Shown here one piece after another: positions 29,291 through 37,717 of a DNA stretch of 64,000 bases (positions are counted from its first letter, which is position 1; each line of letters begins with the position of its first letter). Under the pieces are notes generated by a model, which was not told where the DNA came from, did not search any database, and was given only the letters and a program-made list of their open reading frames with translations. The stretch spans positions 62,001 to 126,000 of the forward strand of contig JAFVDF010000001.1 in NCBI GenBank assembly GCA_017478625.1, written 5' to 3'. The position numbers were made by a program, and so were the translations under genes. This DNA is from Alloprevotella sp. (GTDB lineage: Bacteria > Bacteroidota > Bacteroidia > Bacteroidales > Bacteroidaceae).

Positions 29291-31060
29291 ATGGCAAAAC
29301 GCAAGATAGCCTTTAGTTTGGTTTATCGTGACATGTTTCAAAGTTACGGTAAGTTTCAGCCACGCAAAGACCAGTTGGAGCGCATTGCGCCCGTGATAAT
29401 AAAAATGGGGTGCTTTGCACGCGTTGAAACGAACGGTGGTGCATTTGAGCAGGTTAATCTGCTCTACGGAGAGAACCCTAACGATGCCGTGCGCGCTTTT
29501 ACAAAACCGTTTAACGAGGCAGGAATTAAAACACACATGCTTGATCGTGGGCTGAATGCCCTTCGCATGTTCCCCTGTGCGGATGATTTGAGAAAATTGC
29601 AATATCGTGTCAAAAAGGCGCAGGGCGTGGACATAACAAGAATATTCTGTGGCTTGAACGATACAAGGAACATAATTCCCTCTATCAAGTGGGCGTTGGA
29701 AGCCGGCATGATTCCTCAGGCTACCCTCTGTATCACAAACTCTCCCATCCATACTGCAGAATATTACAGCAATATCGCGGATGAACTCATCTCGGCCGGA
29801 GCTCCTGAAATCTGCCTGAAAGATATGGCCGGAATAGGCCAACCTGCACTTTTGGGCCAACTGACGGCTATGATAAAGCAGAAACACCCTGACATCATTA
29901 TCCAGTATCACAGCCACTCAGGCCCGGGGCTTAATATGGCGAGTATTCTGGAAGTATGCAAGGCTGGCGCTGACGTAATTGATGTGGCCATTGAACCATT
30001 GTCTTGGGGTAAGGGCCATGCCGACCTGCTAAGCGTTCAGAGTATGCTTAAAAATTATGGATTCGACGTTCCCGAAATTGACATGCATGCTTATATGGAA
30101 ACACGCAAACTTACTCAGGAATTTATTGATGATTTTCTCGGTTATTTCATCAATGAAACCAACCACTTGATGAGTTCTCTGCTTCTGGGTTGCGGACTTC
30201 CTGGCGGAATGATGGGTTCAATGATGGCAGATCTTAAAGGAGCGATGAATGCCATCAATACCAATCGTGAAAGAAAAGGCGAGCCTGCGCTGATGGAAGA
30301 TGAGTTGCTGATTCGTTTGTTCGATGAAGTAGGCTACGTCTGGCCCAGAGTGGGCTACCCTCCCCTTGTAACGCCGTTCAGCCAGTATGTAAAAAATATT
30401 GCGCTTATGAATCTGCTCACAGAGTCTATGGGAAAGCCTCGCTTCTCCATGATGGACGAAAATATGTGGGGTATGATTCTTGGAAAGAGTGGCAAATTGC
30501 CTGGTCCGATAGCCCCGGAACTCGAGGCGCTTGCGAAAGAGCAAAATCGCGAGTTCTATACAGATGATCCACGTATCCTCTACCCTGACTGCTTAGACAA
30601 ATTCCGCAAAGAGATGGAGGAAAATGGCTGGGAAACGGGTCCCGACGATGAGGAACTCTATGAGTTTGCCATGCACGAGGTACAATATCGTCAATACAAG
30701 AATGGAAATGCCAAAAAGCAATTTCTAGCCGATTTACAGGCGGCTAAAGACAAAGCTGGAGCCAAAGGAATAAGTGTGGAAGAGGCTCTGGCCCTCAAGC
30801 ACGCTAAGGCAGATGCATTGGTAGCCCCAGAAGCAGGCATCGTGCTTTGGGAAATCAATGGTGAAGCCGAATGTGTGAAAAGCATAGAGCCGTTTATCGG
30901 CAAGACGTATAAAGAAGGCGATTTCTTCTGCTATATAGAAAACAAATATGGGCAGATTAAAGAAATTCCTGCAGCCTTGGGGGGTAAACTTGTTGAGATT
31001 AATGCCAAACAAGGTACTCATGTGCAGAAAGGCGACATTATAGCCTACATTGAAAGATAA
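29291..31060 (+). CDS. Pyruvate/oxaloacetate carboxyltransferase-like protein with degenerate biotinyl domain
   Basis: 589 aa, similar in size to OadA and pyruvate carboxylase subunit B. The N-terminal 440 residues form the carboxyltransferase TIM barrel: RDMFQSYG replaces RDxHQS, FCGLNDTRN replaces FDxxND, and KDMAGIG and HSHSGPG (metal-binding HxH) are present. The C-terminal 75 residues have a biotinyl/lipoyl-like barrel (VAPEAGIVLWEINGE...), but the site where EAMKM is expected reads IENKYGQIKEI (about 549-559), so the biotin-carrying lysine motif is missing. It may use a separate biotin carrier or have another activity. Monocistronic, with its own terminator. Confidence 0.75.
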   Translation: MAKRKIAFSLVYRDMFQSYGKFQPRKDQLERIAPVIIKMGCFARVETNGGAFEQVNLLYGENPNDAVRAFTKPFNEAGIKTHMLDRGLNALRMFPCADDLRKLQYRVKKAQGVDITRIFCGLNDTRNIIPSIKWALEAGMIPQATLCITNSPIHTAEYYSNIADELISAGAPEICLKDMAGIGQPALLGQLTAMIKQKHPDIIIQYHSHSGPGLNMASILEVCKAGADVIDVAIEPLSWGKGHADLLSVQSMLKNYGFDVPEIDMHAYMETRKLTQEFIDDFLGYFINETNHLMSSLLLGCGLPGGMMGSMMADLKGAMNAINTNRERKGEPALMEDELLIRLFDEVGYVWPRVGYPPLVTPFSQYVKNIALMNLLTESMGKPRFSMMDENMWGMILGKSGKLPGPIAPELEALAKEQNREFYTDDPRILYPDCLDKFRKEMEENGWETGPDDEELYEFAMHEVQYRQYKNGNAKKQFLADLQAAKDKAGAKGISVEEALALKHAKADALVAPEAGIVLWEINGEAECVKSIEPFIGKTYKEGDFFCYIENKYGQIKEIPAALGGKLVEINAKQGTHVQKGDIIAYIER

Positions 31061-31112
31061 GACCTGCGATGCAGTTCCATAAGGGAGCGCGCTTGCAACC
31101 TTATACAATGAA

Positions 31113-31153
31113 AACCGCCGACCATTTACAGAGAATGGCCGGCGGTTCTGTTT
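31113..31153 (+). terminator. Terminator after the carboxyltransferase gene
   Basis: AACCGCCG-A-CCATT (31113-31125) pairs with AATGGCCGGCGGTT (31134-31147), followed by CTGTTTTT. GC-rich and strong. The minus strand also has TTTT after the stem, so it may also serve the nitroreductase gene that ends at 31163. Confidence 0.85.
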
Positions 31154-31162
31154 TTCTGCTGT

Positions 31163-31762
31163 CTATTCGGCGGAATAGATATTATAGGTTATATTTTCTT
31201 CAAGCCATTTATCTTTTGGCGCCGGAGCTTCGGCTGGATAGCCAATTACTATAGCATTGAGCGGAACAAGCGTTGCGGGAAGATTCAGGATACTTTGATA
31301 TTTTTCACACAGCTCTCTTCCTGGGTATGCGCCCGTCCAAACTGCACCGAGGCCTAGGGCGTGGGCGGCTAACAGTATGTTTTCAGTAGCTGCAGAACAG
31401 TCCTGAATCCAGAACTCTTGAGCCGTTCCTCTAAGCGTCTTAGTAAAATCGCCACAAACTAATATGACAAGCGGAGCCTTCGTGGCACGTCCGCCCAATT
31501 GAGCCAGTAATTCCGGTTTATCTACGACTACAAAATGCCAAGGTTGCTTGTTTCGTGCTGTAGGTGCTGCCATACCGGCGCGCAGGAGCGTCTGCACAAT
31601 GCTCGGCTCTACTTTTCTGTCTTGAAACTGCCGGATACTGGTTCGTGTCATTATGGCATCTATCACCGGATTGGACTTTTCCTGACAGCAGTCGGTCCTA
31701 TCCTGTGCGACCATTATGGAGGCGGTGGCCATCAGGACTAAAACGGATAATACTCTTTTCAT
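31163..31762 (-). CDS. Nitroreductase-family protein with signal peptide
   Basis: 199 aa. The fold is that of FMN-dependent nitroreductases: TRTSIRQFQDRKV near 39-51 (R-S-x-R phosphate binding), AAPTARNKQPWHFVVV near 70-85, and GLGAVWTGAYPG near 137-148. These enzymes reduce nitro groups, quinones or flavins with NAD(P)H. Unusually, the protein begins with a convincing signal peptide (MKRVLSVLVLMATASIMVAQ), so it appears to be exported. It is 27 bp downstream of the nuclease gene on the same strand. Real substrate unknown. Confidence 0.85.
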   Translation of the reverse strand: MKRVLSVLVLMATASIMVAQDRTDCCQEKSNPVIDAIMTRTSIRQFQDRKVEPSIVQTLLRAGMAAPTARNKQPWHFVVVDKPELLAQLGGRATKAPLVILVCGDFTKTLRGTAQEFWIQDCSAATENILLAAHALGLGAVWTGAYPGRELCEKYQSILNLPATLVPLNAIVIGYPAEAPAPKDKWLEENITYNIYSAE

Positions 31763-31789
31763 AACTATTTATAATATAATTTGATAAAT

Positions 31790-32683
31790 TTATTTCTTAA
31801 AGTTTTGCCAAACCCACATAGACTTGTCAAATTGTGCCTCTATGCGGTTCTCTACAGAGTCTGGCAAAGCGGAGAAAAAGTCTATCCCCGTGATTTGTTC
31901 TACCTCATCTACGGATACAGCACAGCTTTCTTTGGGTTGCGAACTGCCATTGTTCTTGAAAATAAATCCTATGGCCTGAGGTTTTGGATCCGTGCGCATA
32001 ACCACTTTATAGAAGGCTTCAGGTACAACCACCTTGTGCTTGCCAATAGTCTTATGCTGACGAGCGTAAAGTACAGGGCCACAAACCACGTAAACTTCTC
32101 CGTATTTTCTGGCCCATACTCGTGTCTGCTGTTCCAACTCGTTCCAGTCGTTGGCATTAAGCCCGCGGTGTTGTGGACAAATATTGGAGAAAAGAAAAGT
32201 CTGTGCCAATGCTTTCTCATCCCATTTGTTGTCTCCGGCGGGACACATGTGTCCGCGATCATAACCGCTGTTCATGTAATCGTAAGTATCCACTCGTGCT
32301 CCTTGAGCCTCGGAGTCGGTGCGGAACTCCATGTCTTCGCGACTTGCATAACCACGTGAGTGGGCGGCCGTAAGTTTCCATGCCACGTAATTGGGTATTT
32401 TGTTGTCGGCATTATACGATACGGTATAACCTCGGCGTGTGAGAATCTGCGAGCGTACTCCTTCGGGCAGTTTCTGAATCAAAAGTGAGGACGGGGTATC
32501 GTTTTCTGCCGAAGCATCAGTCCCGTTTTCTTGCAGGATAGATAAAAGTGATTCTTGCTGTGTGGCTTCGTCGGATGTATTCTTTCCCCCAAAAAATACA
32601 TAGAGCTGACAGAGGCATAACACACCTAAAATACTCCATAATCCTTTCCGGGAAATAGGCAACTTGGGTTTATTGTTAGACAT
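31790..32683 (-). CDS. DNA/RNA non-specific endonuclease, exported or membrane anchored
   Basis: 297 aa. The NUC1/NucA family is recognised by the catalytic motif YDRGHMCPAGDNKW (Asp142, Arg143, Gly144, His145) and by FSNICPQHRGLNANDWNELE near 165-184, which contains the metal-binding Asn. It hydrolyses single- and double-stranded DNA and RNA with Mg or Mn. A hydrophobic segment at 14-32 acts as a signal anchor, followed by a Ser/Asp/Gln-rich linker. It presumably degrades external nucleic acid for nutrition or defence. First gene of a two-gene operon with the nitroreductase; repeat copy 3 is 81 bp upstream. Confidence 0.92.
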   Translation of the reverse strand: MSNNKPKLPISRKGLWSILGVLCLCQLYVFFGGKNTSDEATQQESLLSILQENGTDASAENDTPSSLLIQKLPEGVRSQILTRRGYTVSYNADNKIPNYVAWKLTAAHSRGYASREDMEFRTDSEAQGARVDTYDYMNSGYDRGHMCPAGDNKWDEKALAQTFLFSNICPQHRGLNANDWNELEQQTRVWARKYGEVYVVCGPVLYARQHKTIGKHKVVVPEAFYKVVMRTDPKPQAIGFIFKNNGSSQPKESCAVSVDEVEQITGIDFFSALPDSVENRIEAQFDKSMWVWQNFKK

Positions 32684-32763
32684 AATAGTGGTATTTCAAA
32701 TTAAATGGCTCCAATCTTTCCGCAAAGGTAAGAAAAGATTTTAAAAGCCTATTGCGCAGTCTG

Positions 32764-32848
32764 TTTCACAATGTGAAATATAGAGTTCACAGTGTGAAAT
32801 TTAAATTTCACACTGTGAAACGAAAAACGCCATTATACCATTATTTTA
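32764..32848 (+). repeat. Triple-palindrome intergenic element, copy 3
   Basis: Units at 32765 (TTCACAATGTGAA), 32786 (TTCACAGTGTGAA) and 32807 (TTCACACTGTGAA), 21 bp apart. Units 2-3 with the spacer are a perfect 34-bp palindrome at 32786-32819, with centre TTTAAA. The tail at +25 from unit 3 is ATTATAC (32832), preceded by GAAAAACGCC as in copy 4. It lies between the divergent nuclease (81 bp) and etfB genes, 57 bp before the etfB -33 element. Confidence 0.92.
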
Positions 32849-32904
32849 CGACATAATCTAATGGACGTATTATATAGGCCTACTCGCTGATAGGTCCGAA
32901 TAAT

Positions 32905-32935
32905 TTTGTCTTCTAATTATATTTCACTAAATTTG
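32905..32935 (+). promoter_or_regulatory. Promoter of the etfBA operon
   Basis: TTTG at 32905-32908 and TAAATTTG at 32928-32935, with 19 bp between them, are a full match to the Bacteroidota consensus. The start is near 32943, leaving a leader of about 86 nt that can fold. Confidence 0.85.
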
Positions 32936-32957
32936 GCACGATTTTCGCGCGCGCGTG

Positions 32958-33014
32958 AAGTGCTTATATCATTATTTGTCGCTCGCCAGCGAAAATCAGA
33001 CAAACGTGTCACTT
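32958..33014 (+). promoter_or_regulatory. Possible folded 5' leader of etfB
   Basis: Nested pairs are AAGTG (32958-32962) with CACTT (33010-33014), TTTGTC (32975-32980) with GACAAA (32999-33004), and GCT with AGC around CGCC (32981-32990). It ends 14 nt before the etfB ATG. It could influence translation or mRNA stability; it does not match a riboswitch class that I recognise. Confidence 0.35.
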
Positions 33015-33028
33015 AACAAAAATATGAT

Positions 33029-33898
33029 ATGAAACTAAAAATCATTGTGCTGGCCAAGCAGGTGCCTGATACTCGCAACGTGGGTAAGGATGCCATGACG
33101 CCCGAAGGAACAGTCAATCGCTCCGCCCTGCCTGCCATTTTCAATCCCGAAGATCTTAACGCGCTAGAGCAGGCGCTTCAACTCAAAGACCAGTTCCCTG
33201 GTTCGACTGTTCATATTCTGACGATGGGTCCCCCGCGTGCAACAGAAATTATCCGCGAGGGATTGTTCCGTGGGGCCGATGGCGGAGTGCTTTTGACCGA
33301 CCGCGCTTTTGCCGGAGCCGACACGTTGGCCACCAGCTACGCTCTGGCCACTGCCATTCGTAAGATAGGAATGCCAGACATCGTTATAGGCGGACGACAG
33401 GCTATTGATGGCGATACGGCGCAGGTTGGTCCGCAGGTAGCGCAGAAACTTGATCTGAACCAGGTTACCTACGTGACTAAAATCAATAGTATAGTGGATG
33501 GAAAGATCAATGTGACGCGCCATATCGACGGAGGTGCCGAGACAGTTGAGGCTCCGTTGCCCATACTGCTTACTGTGAATGGCGATGCTGAGCCATGTCG
33601 CCCGCGCAACGCTAAACTTCTGATGAAATACAAGCGTGCAACGGCGCCAATGGAACGTACGGAAAATATGCCGTATAAGGAGGAATTTGATAAAAAGCCC
33701 TACTTGACGGTGACACAATGGAGCGTGGCAGATATAGAAGGCGACTACAACCAATGCGGATTAGCGGGCTCGCCCACGAAAGTAAAGGCCGTGCAGAATA
33801 TCGTATTCAAAGCTAAAGAAAGTAAGCGCCTGTCGGCTGACGATGCCGAGGTGGAAGCCCTTATTCAGGAGCTTTTAGCCAGTCATACTATCGGATAA
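33029..33898 (+). CDS. etfB: Electron transfer flavoprotein beta subunit
   Basis: 289 aa. With EtfA it carries electrons between acyl-CoA dehydrogenases and the respiratory chain or, in bifurcating forms, ferredoxin. The adenine nucleotide-binding loop is clear: GRQAIDGDTAQVGPQVAQKL near 129-148. The N-terminus MKLKIIVLAKQVPDT is typical of the family. This longer type occurs in anaerobes, where ETFs can be bifurcating, but that cannot be decided from sequence alone. First gene of etfB-etfA-membrane protein-acyl-CoA dehydrogenase; etfA follows after 18 bp. Confidence 0.95.
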   Translation: MKLKIIVLAKQVPDTRNVGKDAMTPEGTVNRSALPAIFNPEDLNALEQALQLKDQFPGSTVHILTMGPPRATEIIREGLFRGADGGVLLTDRAFAGADTLATSYALATAIRKIGMPDIVIGGRQAIDGDTAQVGPQVAQKLDLNQVTYVTKINSIVDGKINVTRHIDGGAETVEAPLPILLTVNGDAEPCRPRNAKLLMKYKRATAPMERTENMPYKEEFDKKPYLTVTQWSVADIEGDYNQCGLAGSPTKVKAVQNIVFKAKESKRLSADDAEVEALIQELLASHTIG

Positions 33899-33916
33899 CC
33901 CTAAAGAATAAGGAAA

Positions 33917-34939
33917 ATGAACAACGTATTTGTTTACTGTGAAATAGATAACTTCCAAGTGGAAGAAGTGAGCTTTGAATTGCTCACGAAAGGGCGTAAA
34001 CTGGCCAACCGCTTAGGCGTGCAACTTGAAGCCATAGTTGCCGGAACGGACATCAAGGGAAAAGTAGAACAGCAGATACTCCCCTATGGTGTAGATATAC
34101 TCCATGTTTTTGATGCTCCGGGCCTTTTCCCCTACACCTCCAAGCCACACACTGATATCCTCGTGAACCTGTTCAAGAGAGAGAACCCACAAATTTGTCT
34201 GATGGGTGCAACGGTAATCGGAAGGGACTTGGGCCCCCGCGTCTCCTCCTCTCTGACGAGTGGCCTTACTGCAGATTGCACTGCGCTTGAGATAGGCGAC
34301 TATGAGGATAAGAAAAACCAAAAGACATACCGCGACCTGTTGTATCAGATACGTCCGGCATTTGGTGGCAATATCGTAGCCACAATTGTGAACCCGGACC
34401 ATCGTCCTCAGATGGCTACAGTTCGTAGTGGCGTTATGAAAGCTGAAATTTTAGACCCGCAATATGCCGGCCAGATTATATATGAAAAGGTTTCCGACTT
34501 TGTACCCGCTGAAGACTACGTTGTAAAAGTTGTCGCCAGGGAGGTAAAGAAAGCTAAAAATAACCTGAAAGGCGCTCCTATTATTGTAGCCGGAGGTTAC
34601 GGCGTCGGCTCGAAAGAGGGCTTTGACCTTCTGAGAAAATTGGCCGATGAACTTCACGGTGAAGTAGGCGCAAGCCGTGCCGCGGTAGATGCAGGTTTCT
34701 GCGAACACGACCAGCAGATAGGTCAGACCGGCGTAACCGTTAGGCCGAAAGTCTATTTTGCCTGTGGCATAAGTGGAGCCATTCAGCACGTGGCAGGAAT
34801 GAAAGAGAGCGGTATCGTAATCTCTATCAACACGGATCCGAATGCTCCTATCAACCAGATAGCCGACTATGTTATAACGGGAAGTGTAGAAGAGGTAGTA
34901 CCAAAACTCATCAAGTACTATAAGGAGAACAGCAAGTAA
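33917..34939 (+). CDS. etfA: Electron transfer flavoprotein alpha subunit
   Basis: 340 aa, normal size. The N-terminal ETF domain (about 1-190) is followed by the FAD-binding C-terminal domain: VAGGYGVGSKEGFDLLRKLAD near 222-242, GASRAAVDAGFCEHDQQIGQTG near 250-271, and SGAIQHVAGMKESGIVISINTDPNAPI near 288-314. This is the FAD signature of EtfA. It partners EtfB. The next gene, a 61-residue membrane protein, starts 1 bp after its stop. Confidence 0.96.
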   Translation: MNNVFVYCEIDNFQVEEVSFELLTKGRKLANRLGVQLEAIVAGTDIKGKVEQQILPYGVDILHVFDAPGLFPYTSKPHTDILVNLFKRENPQICLMGATVIGRDLGPRVSSSLTSGLTADCTALEIGDYEDKKNQKTYRDLLYQIRPAFGGNIVATIVNPDHRPQMATVRSGVMKAEILDPQYAGQIIYEKVSDFVPAEDYVVKVVAREVKKAKNNLKGAPIIVAGGYGVGSKEGFDLLRKLADELHGEVGASRAAVDAGFCEHDQQIGQTGVTVRPKVYFACGISGAIQHVAGMKESGIVISINTDPNAPINQIADYVITGSVEEVVPKLIKYYKENSK

Positions 34940-34940
34940 T

Positions 34941-35126
34941 ATGGGATTTTGGAAAGACGTAAAGGAAGAATGGACAACTCCTAAGAACTTGATTTGGAGT
35001 GCTATCTTGTTGGACTGTGCCATAATCTGGTTTGGGCGGACCAATGTGATGGTATTGATTTTGTCTATACTCTTGTTCGTTTACCTCTGTATAGCCTATT
35101 ATCTGATAAATAAAAAAGAAAATTAG
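34941..35126 (+). CDS. Small two-helix membrane protein inside the etf operon
   Basis: 61 aa. A short charged amphipathic start (MGFWKDVKEEWTTPKN) is followed by two membrane helices, about 18-33 and 37-55, then NKKEN. It has no recognised family. The tight fit, 1 bp after etfA and 6 bp before the acyl-CoA dehydrogenase, and plausible composition argue that it is a real gene. A role as a membrane anchor or adaptor for the soluble flavoproteins would suit the context, but this is inference. Confidence 0.75.
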   Translation: MGFWKDVKEEWTTPKNLIWSAILLDCAIIWFGRTNVMVLILSILLFVYLCIAYYLINKKEN

Positions 35127-35132
35127 AATATT

Positions 35133-36863
35133 ATGTCAAATTGTTATAGCGATCACCAAGAACTTAAGTTCGAGTTAAATCATCCTTTGATGCGCCGAGT
35201 TGTAGAACTCAAGGAGCGCTCATTTGCCGATAAGGACTTGTATGAAAATGCCCCTATCGACTTTGACGATACAATGGACAACTATGACCGCGTGCTTGAC
35301 ATCGTGGGCGAGATTACAGCAACAACTATAGCCGACAACGCAGAAGGTGTAGATTTAGAGGGACCTCATCACGAAGGCAACCGAGTTCGTTACGCTTCTG
35401 GTACTGAAAAGAATCTGAAGGCTATGGTTCAGGCTGGAATGAACGGCATGACGATGCCACGGCGTTATGGAGGACTGAATTTTGCCATTACTCCATACAC
35501 AATGTGTGCAGAAATCGTGGCAGCCAAAGATGCTGGCTTTGGAAACATTTGGAGTCTGCAAGATTGCATCGAGACTCTTTACGAATTTGGGGATGAAGAT
35601 CAGCGACAGCGTTATATTCCTCGTGTGTGCGACGGAGAAACCATGTCAATGGACCTTACAGAACCCGATGCCGGCTCTGATCTTCAGAGCGTAATGCTTC
35701 GCGCGACCTACTCCGAGGAAGATGGTTGCTGGCTTCTTAATGGCGTCAAGAGATTTATTACTAATGGAGACGCAGACATCCATCTGGTACTCGCACGCTC
35801 AGAAGAAGGCACGAAAGACGGCCGTGGACTTTCGATGTTTATCTATGATAAGCGTCAAGGCGGAGTTAATGTGCGCCGAATAGAGAATAAACTTGGCATA
35901 CACGGCTCTCCTACGTGCGAATTAGTCTATAAGAATGCCAAGGCTGAACTTTGTGGCAGTAGAAAACTCGGACTTATTAAGTACGTAATGGCTCTTATGA
36001 ACGGAGCCCGACTAGGTATTGCTGCTCAGAGTGTGGGTATTTCGCAGGCGGCTTATGACGAAGCACTGTCCTATGCTCGTGACCGCGAACAGTTTGGTAA
36101 GAAAATCATTTCCATGCCTGCTGTTTACGATATGTTGGCTCTGATGAAAGCAAAACTTGATGCGGGTCGCGCACTGCTTTATCAAACGAGCAGATATGTC
36201 GATATTTACAAAGCATTAGACGATATCGCACGTGAACGCAAACTTACTCCAGAAGAACGCGACGAGCAGAAGAAATTTGCCAAATTAGCCGATGCGCTGA
36301 CCCCACTGGCGAAAGGAATGAATTCAGAGTATTGCAATCAGAATACCTACGATGCTATTCAGATACATGGCGGTTCGGGCTTTATGCTTGACTATCCAAT
36401 CCAACGATACTACCGCGACGCGCGCATTACTTCCATATACGAGGGAACGACGCAACTGCAAGTGGTGGCTGCCATCAGGTATGTAACTAACGGAAGTTAC
36501 CTTGCGCAGGCTCGCGAATTTGAGTTGTCAGAAGTAAGCCCTGCATTAAAATCGCTGCAGGACCGTGCAAAGAAAATGGCCGATATGTTGGAGGAGGCCA
36601 CGCAAAAGGTTAAAGACGTGGCAAGTCAGGAGTTTCAGGATATTTGTGCCCGCCATCTCGTAGAAATAGCGGCCGATACGCTGATGCTACACCTCCTATT
36701 GTACAACGCTACGGTAAATCCGGAATTATTCGATAAGTCTGTGCGCGTATATGCTAATTTTGCCGAAGCAGAAGTGCTGAAGCATTACACATTCGTAATG
36801 TCGCTTACGCCAGAGCAATTAGAGTATTATCGTCAGGAAACGTCGGATGCAGTTGCAGAATAA
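35133..36863 (+). CDS. Acyl-CoA dehydrogenase
   Basis: 576 aa, longer than the usual 380-residue type because of a C-terminal helical extension (from about 440) seen in some anaerobe and long-chain enzymes. FAD-linked dehydrogenase landmarks are MDLTEPDAGSDLQSV near 172-186, DREQFGKKI near 315-323, and QIHGGSGFMLDYPIQRYYRDARITSIYEGTTQLQ near 409-442. The catalytic glutamate lies in the last stretch (YEGTT). It oxidises an acyl-CoA and passes electrons to EtfBA, encoded just upstream. The substrate chain length is unknown. Confidence 0.93.
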   Translation: MSNCYSDHQELKFELNHPLMRRVVELKERSFADKDLYENAPIDFDDTMDNYDRVLDIVGEITATTIADNAEGVDLEGPHHEGNRVRYASGTEKNLKAMVQAGMNGMTMPRRYGGLNFAITPYTMCAEIVAAKDAGFGNIWSLQDCIETLYEFGDEDQRQRYIPRVCDGETMSMDLTEPDAGSDLQSVMLRATYSEEDGCWLLNGVKRFITNGDADIHLVLARSEEGTKDGRGLSMFIYDKRQGGVNVRRIENKLGIHGSPTCELVYKNAKAELCGSRKLGLIKYVMALMNGARLGIAAQSVGISQAAYDEALSYARDREQFGKKIISMPAVYDMLALMKAKLDAGRALLYQTSRYVDIYKALDDIARERKLTPEERDEQKKFAKLADALTPLAKGMNSEYCNQNTYDAIQIHGGSGFMLDYPIQRYYRDARITSIYEGTTQLQVVAAIRYVTNGSYLAQAREFELSEVSPALKSLQDRAKKMADMLEEATQKVKDVASQEFQDICARHLVEIAADTLMLHLLLYNATVNPELFDKSVRVYANFAEAEVLKHYTFVMSLTPEQLEYYRQETSDAVAE

Positions 36864-36886
36864 TTGAATCTGCACGTAAATATATG

Positions 36887-36921
36887 GCGGAACACCCTAC
36901 CCTAAGGATGTTCCGCTTTTT
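36887..36921 (+). terminator. Terminator of the etf/acyl-CoA dehydrogenase operon
   Basis: GCGGAACA (36887-36894) pairs with TGTTCCGC (36909-36916), then TTTTT. It follows the acyl-CoA dehydrogenase stop by 23 bp. The minus strand lacks a T-run, so it does not clearly serve aroE. Confidence 0.88.
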
Positions 36922-36969
36922 CTTTATGGTTCGAGGGTACTATATAATATAAGAGTGCCATACAAGAGG

Positions 36970-37707
36970 CTACTGCCAAATTTCCCACGTAGCGTCGGCC
37001 TGGAGACGTAGCATATCCAACCCGTTCTTTATGGCACAACCATGAGCAAGCCCCTTACGAAGAAATTGTGTAAGCGATGGATTATACACAAGGTCATAAA
37101 GTGCATTCTTCTCAGTCAAAAGTTCATACGGGATAGGCGGACACAGGTCTATGTCTGGCCAAGTGCCCAATGGCGTAGTGTTGACAATCAGCGGATGGCT
37201 CTTAAGTAAAGATGTCGTTATGGCATCGTAGCCTAATATTCTTTCGCGTGCCGAGCGGCTTATGAGTTGCACCGGAAGGCCTATACTTGTGAGCGCGAAA
37301 CTAATGGCGTTGGCAGCCCCGCCCGTGCCCAGCACCAATGCCCCTGTTATATCTTTCGGCAACCACTGTAACAATGACCGCCTGAAACCTTCTGCATCCG
37401 TGTTGTAGCCATAAAGGTGAATGTTTGAGCCACTTTTTGATACGCGCACCACATTGACTGCTCCTATTTCTCTAACTTCTGCAGAAATCTCTGTAAGAAA
37501 AGGAAGAATAGCCCGCTTGTAGGGTATGGTTACATTAAAGCCGTCAAGATTTTGATTGAGAATGAGCTGGAAAAGTCCGTCTAATGAGTTCAACTCATAA
37601 TTTACATATTTTGCATCAATATGCTCTTTTTCAAAGCGATTATTGAAATAATCTGCAGAATATGAATATCCGAGGGTCTGACCGATTAATCCGAATTTCC
37701 GAGCCAT
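36970..37707 (-). CDS. aroE: Shikimate dehydrogenase
   Basis: 245 aa, slightly short for AroE but complete. It reduces 3-dehydroshikimate with NADPH. Substrate-binding motifs are LGYSYSADYFNNRF near 12-25 (variant of the SxS motif), NVTIPYKRAILPF near 59-71 with catalytic Lys65, and YNTDAEGFRRSL near 100-111 with the paired Asp. The cofactor motif VLGTGGAANAISFAL is near 123-137. Last gene of phoH-purC-ubiE-aroE, 10 bp after ubiE. Confidence 0.93.
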   Translation of the reverse strand: MARKFGLIGQTLGYSYSADYFNNRFEKEHIDAKYVNYELNSLDGLFQLILNQNLDGFNVTIPYKRAILPFLTEISAEVREIGAVNVVRVSKSGSNIHLYGYNTDAEGFRRSLLQWLPKDITGALVLGTGGAANAISFALTSIGLPVQLISRSARERILGYDAITTSLLKSHPLIVNTTPLGTWPDIDLCPPIPYELLTEKNALYDLVYNPSLTQFLRKGLAHGCAIKNGLDMLRLQADATWEIWQ

Positions 37708-37717
37708 AAACCAAGTG

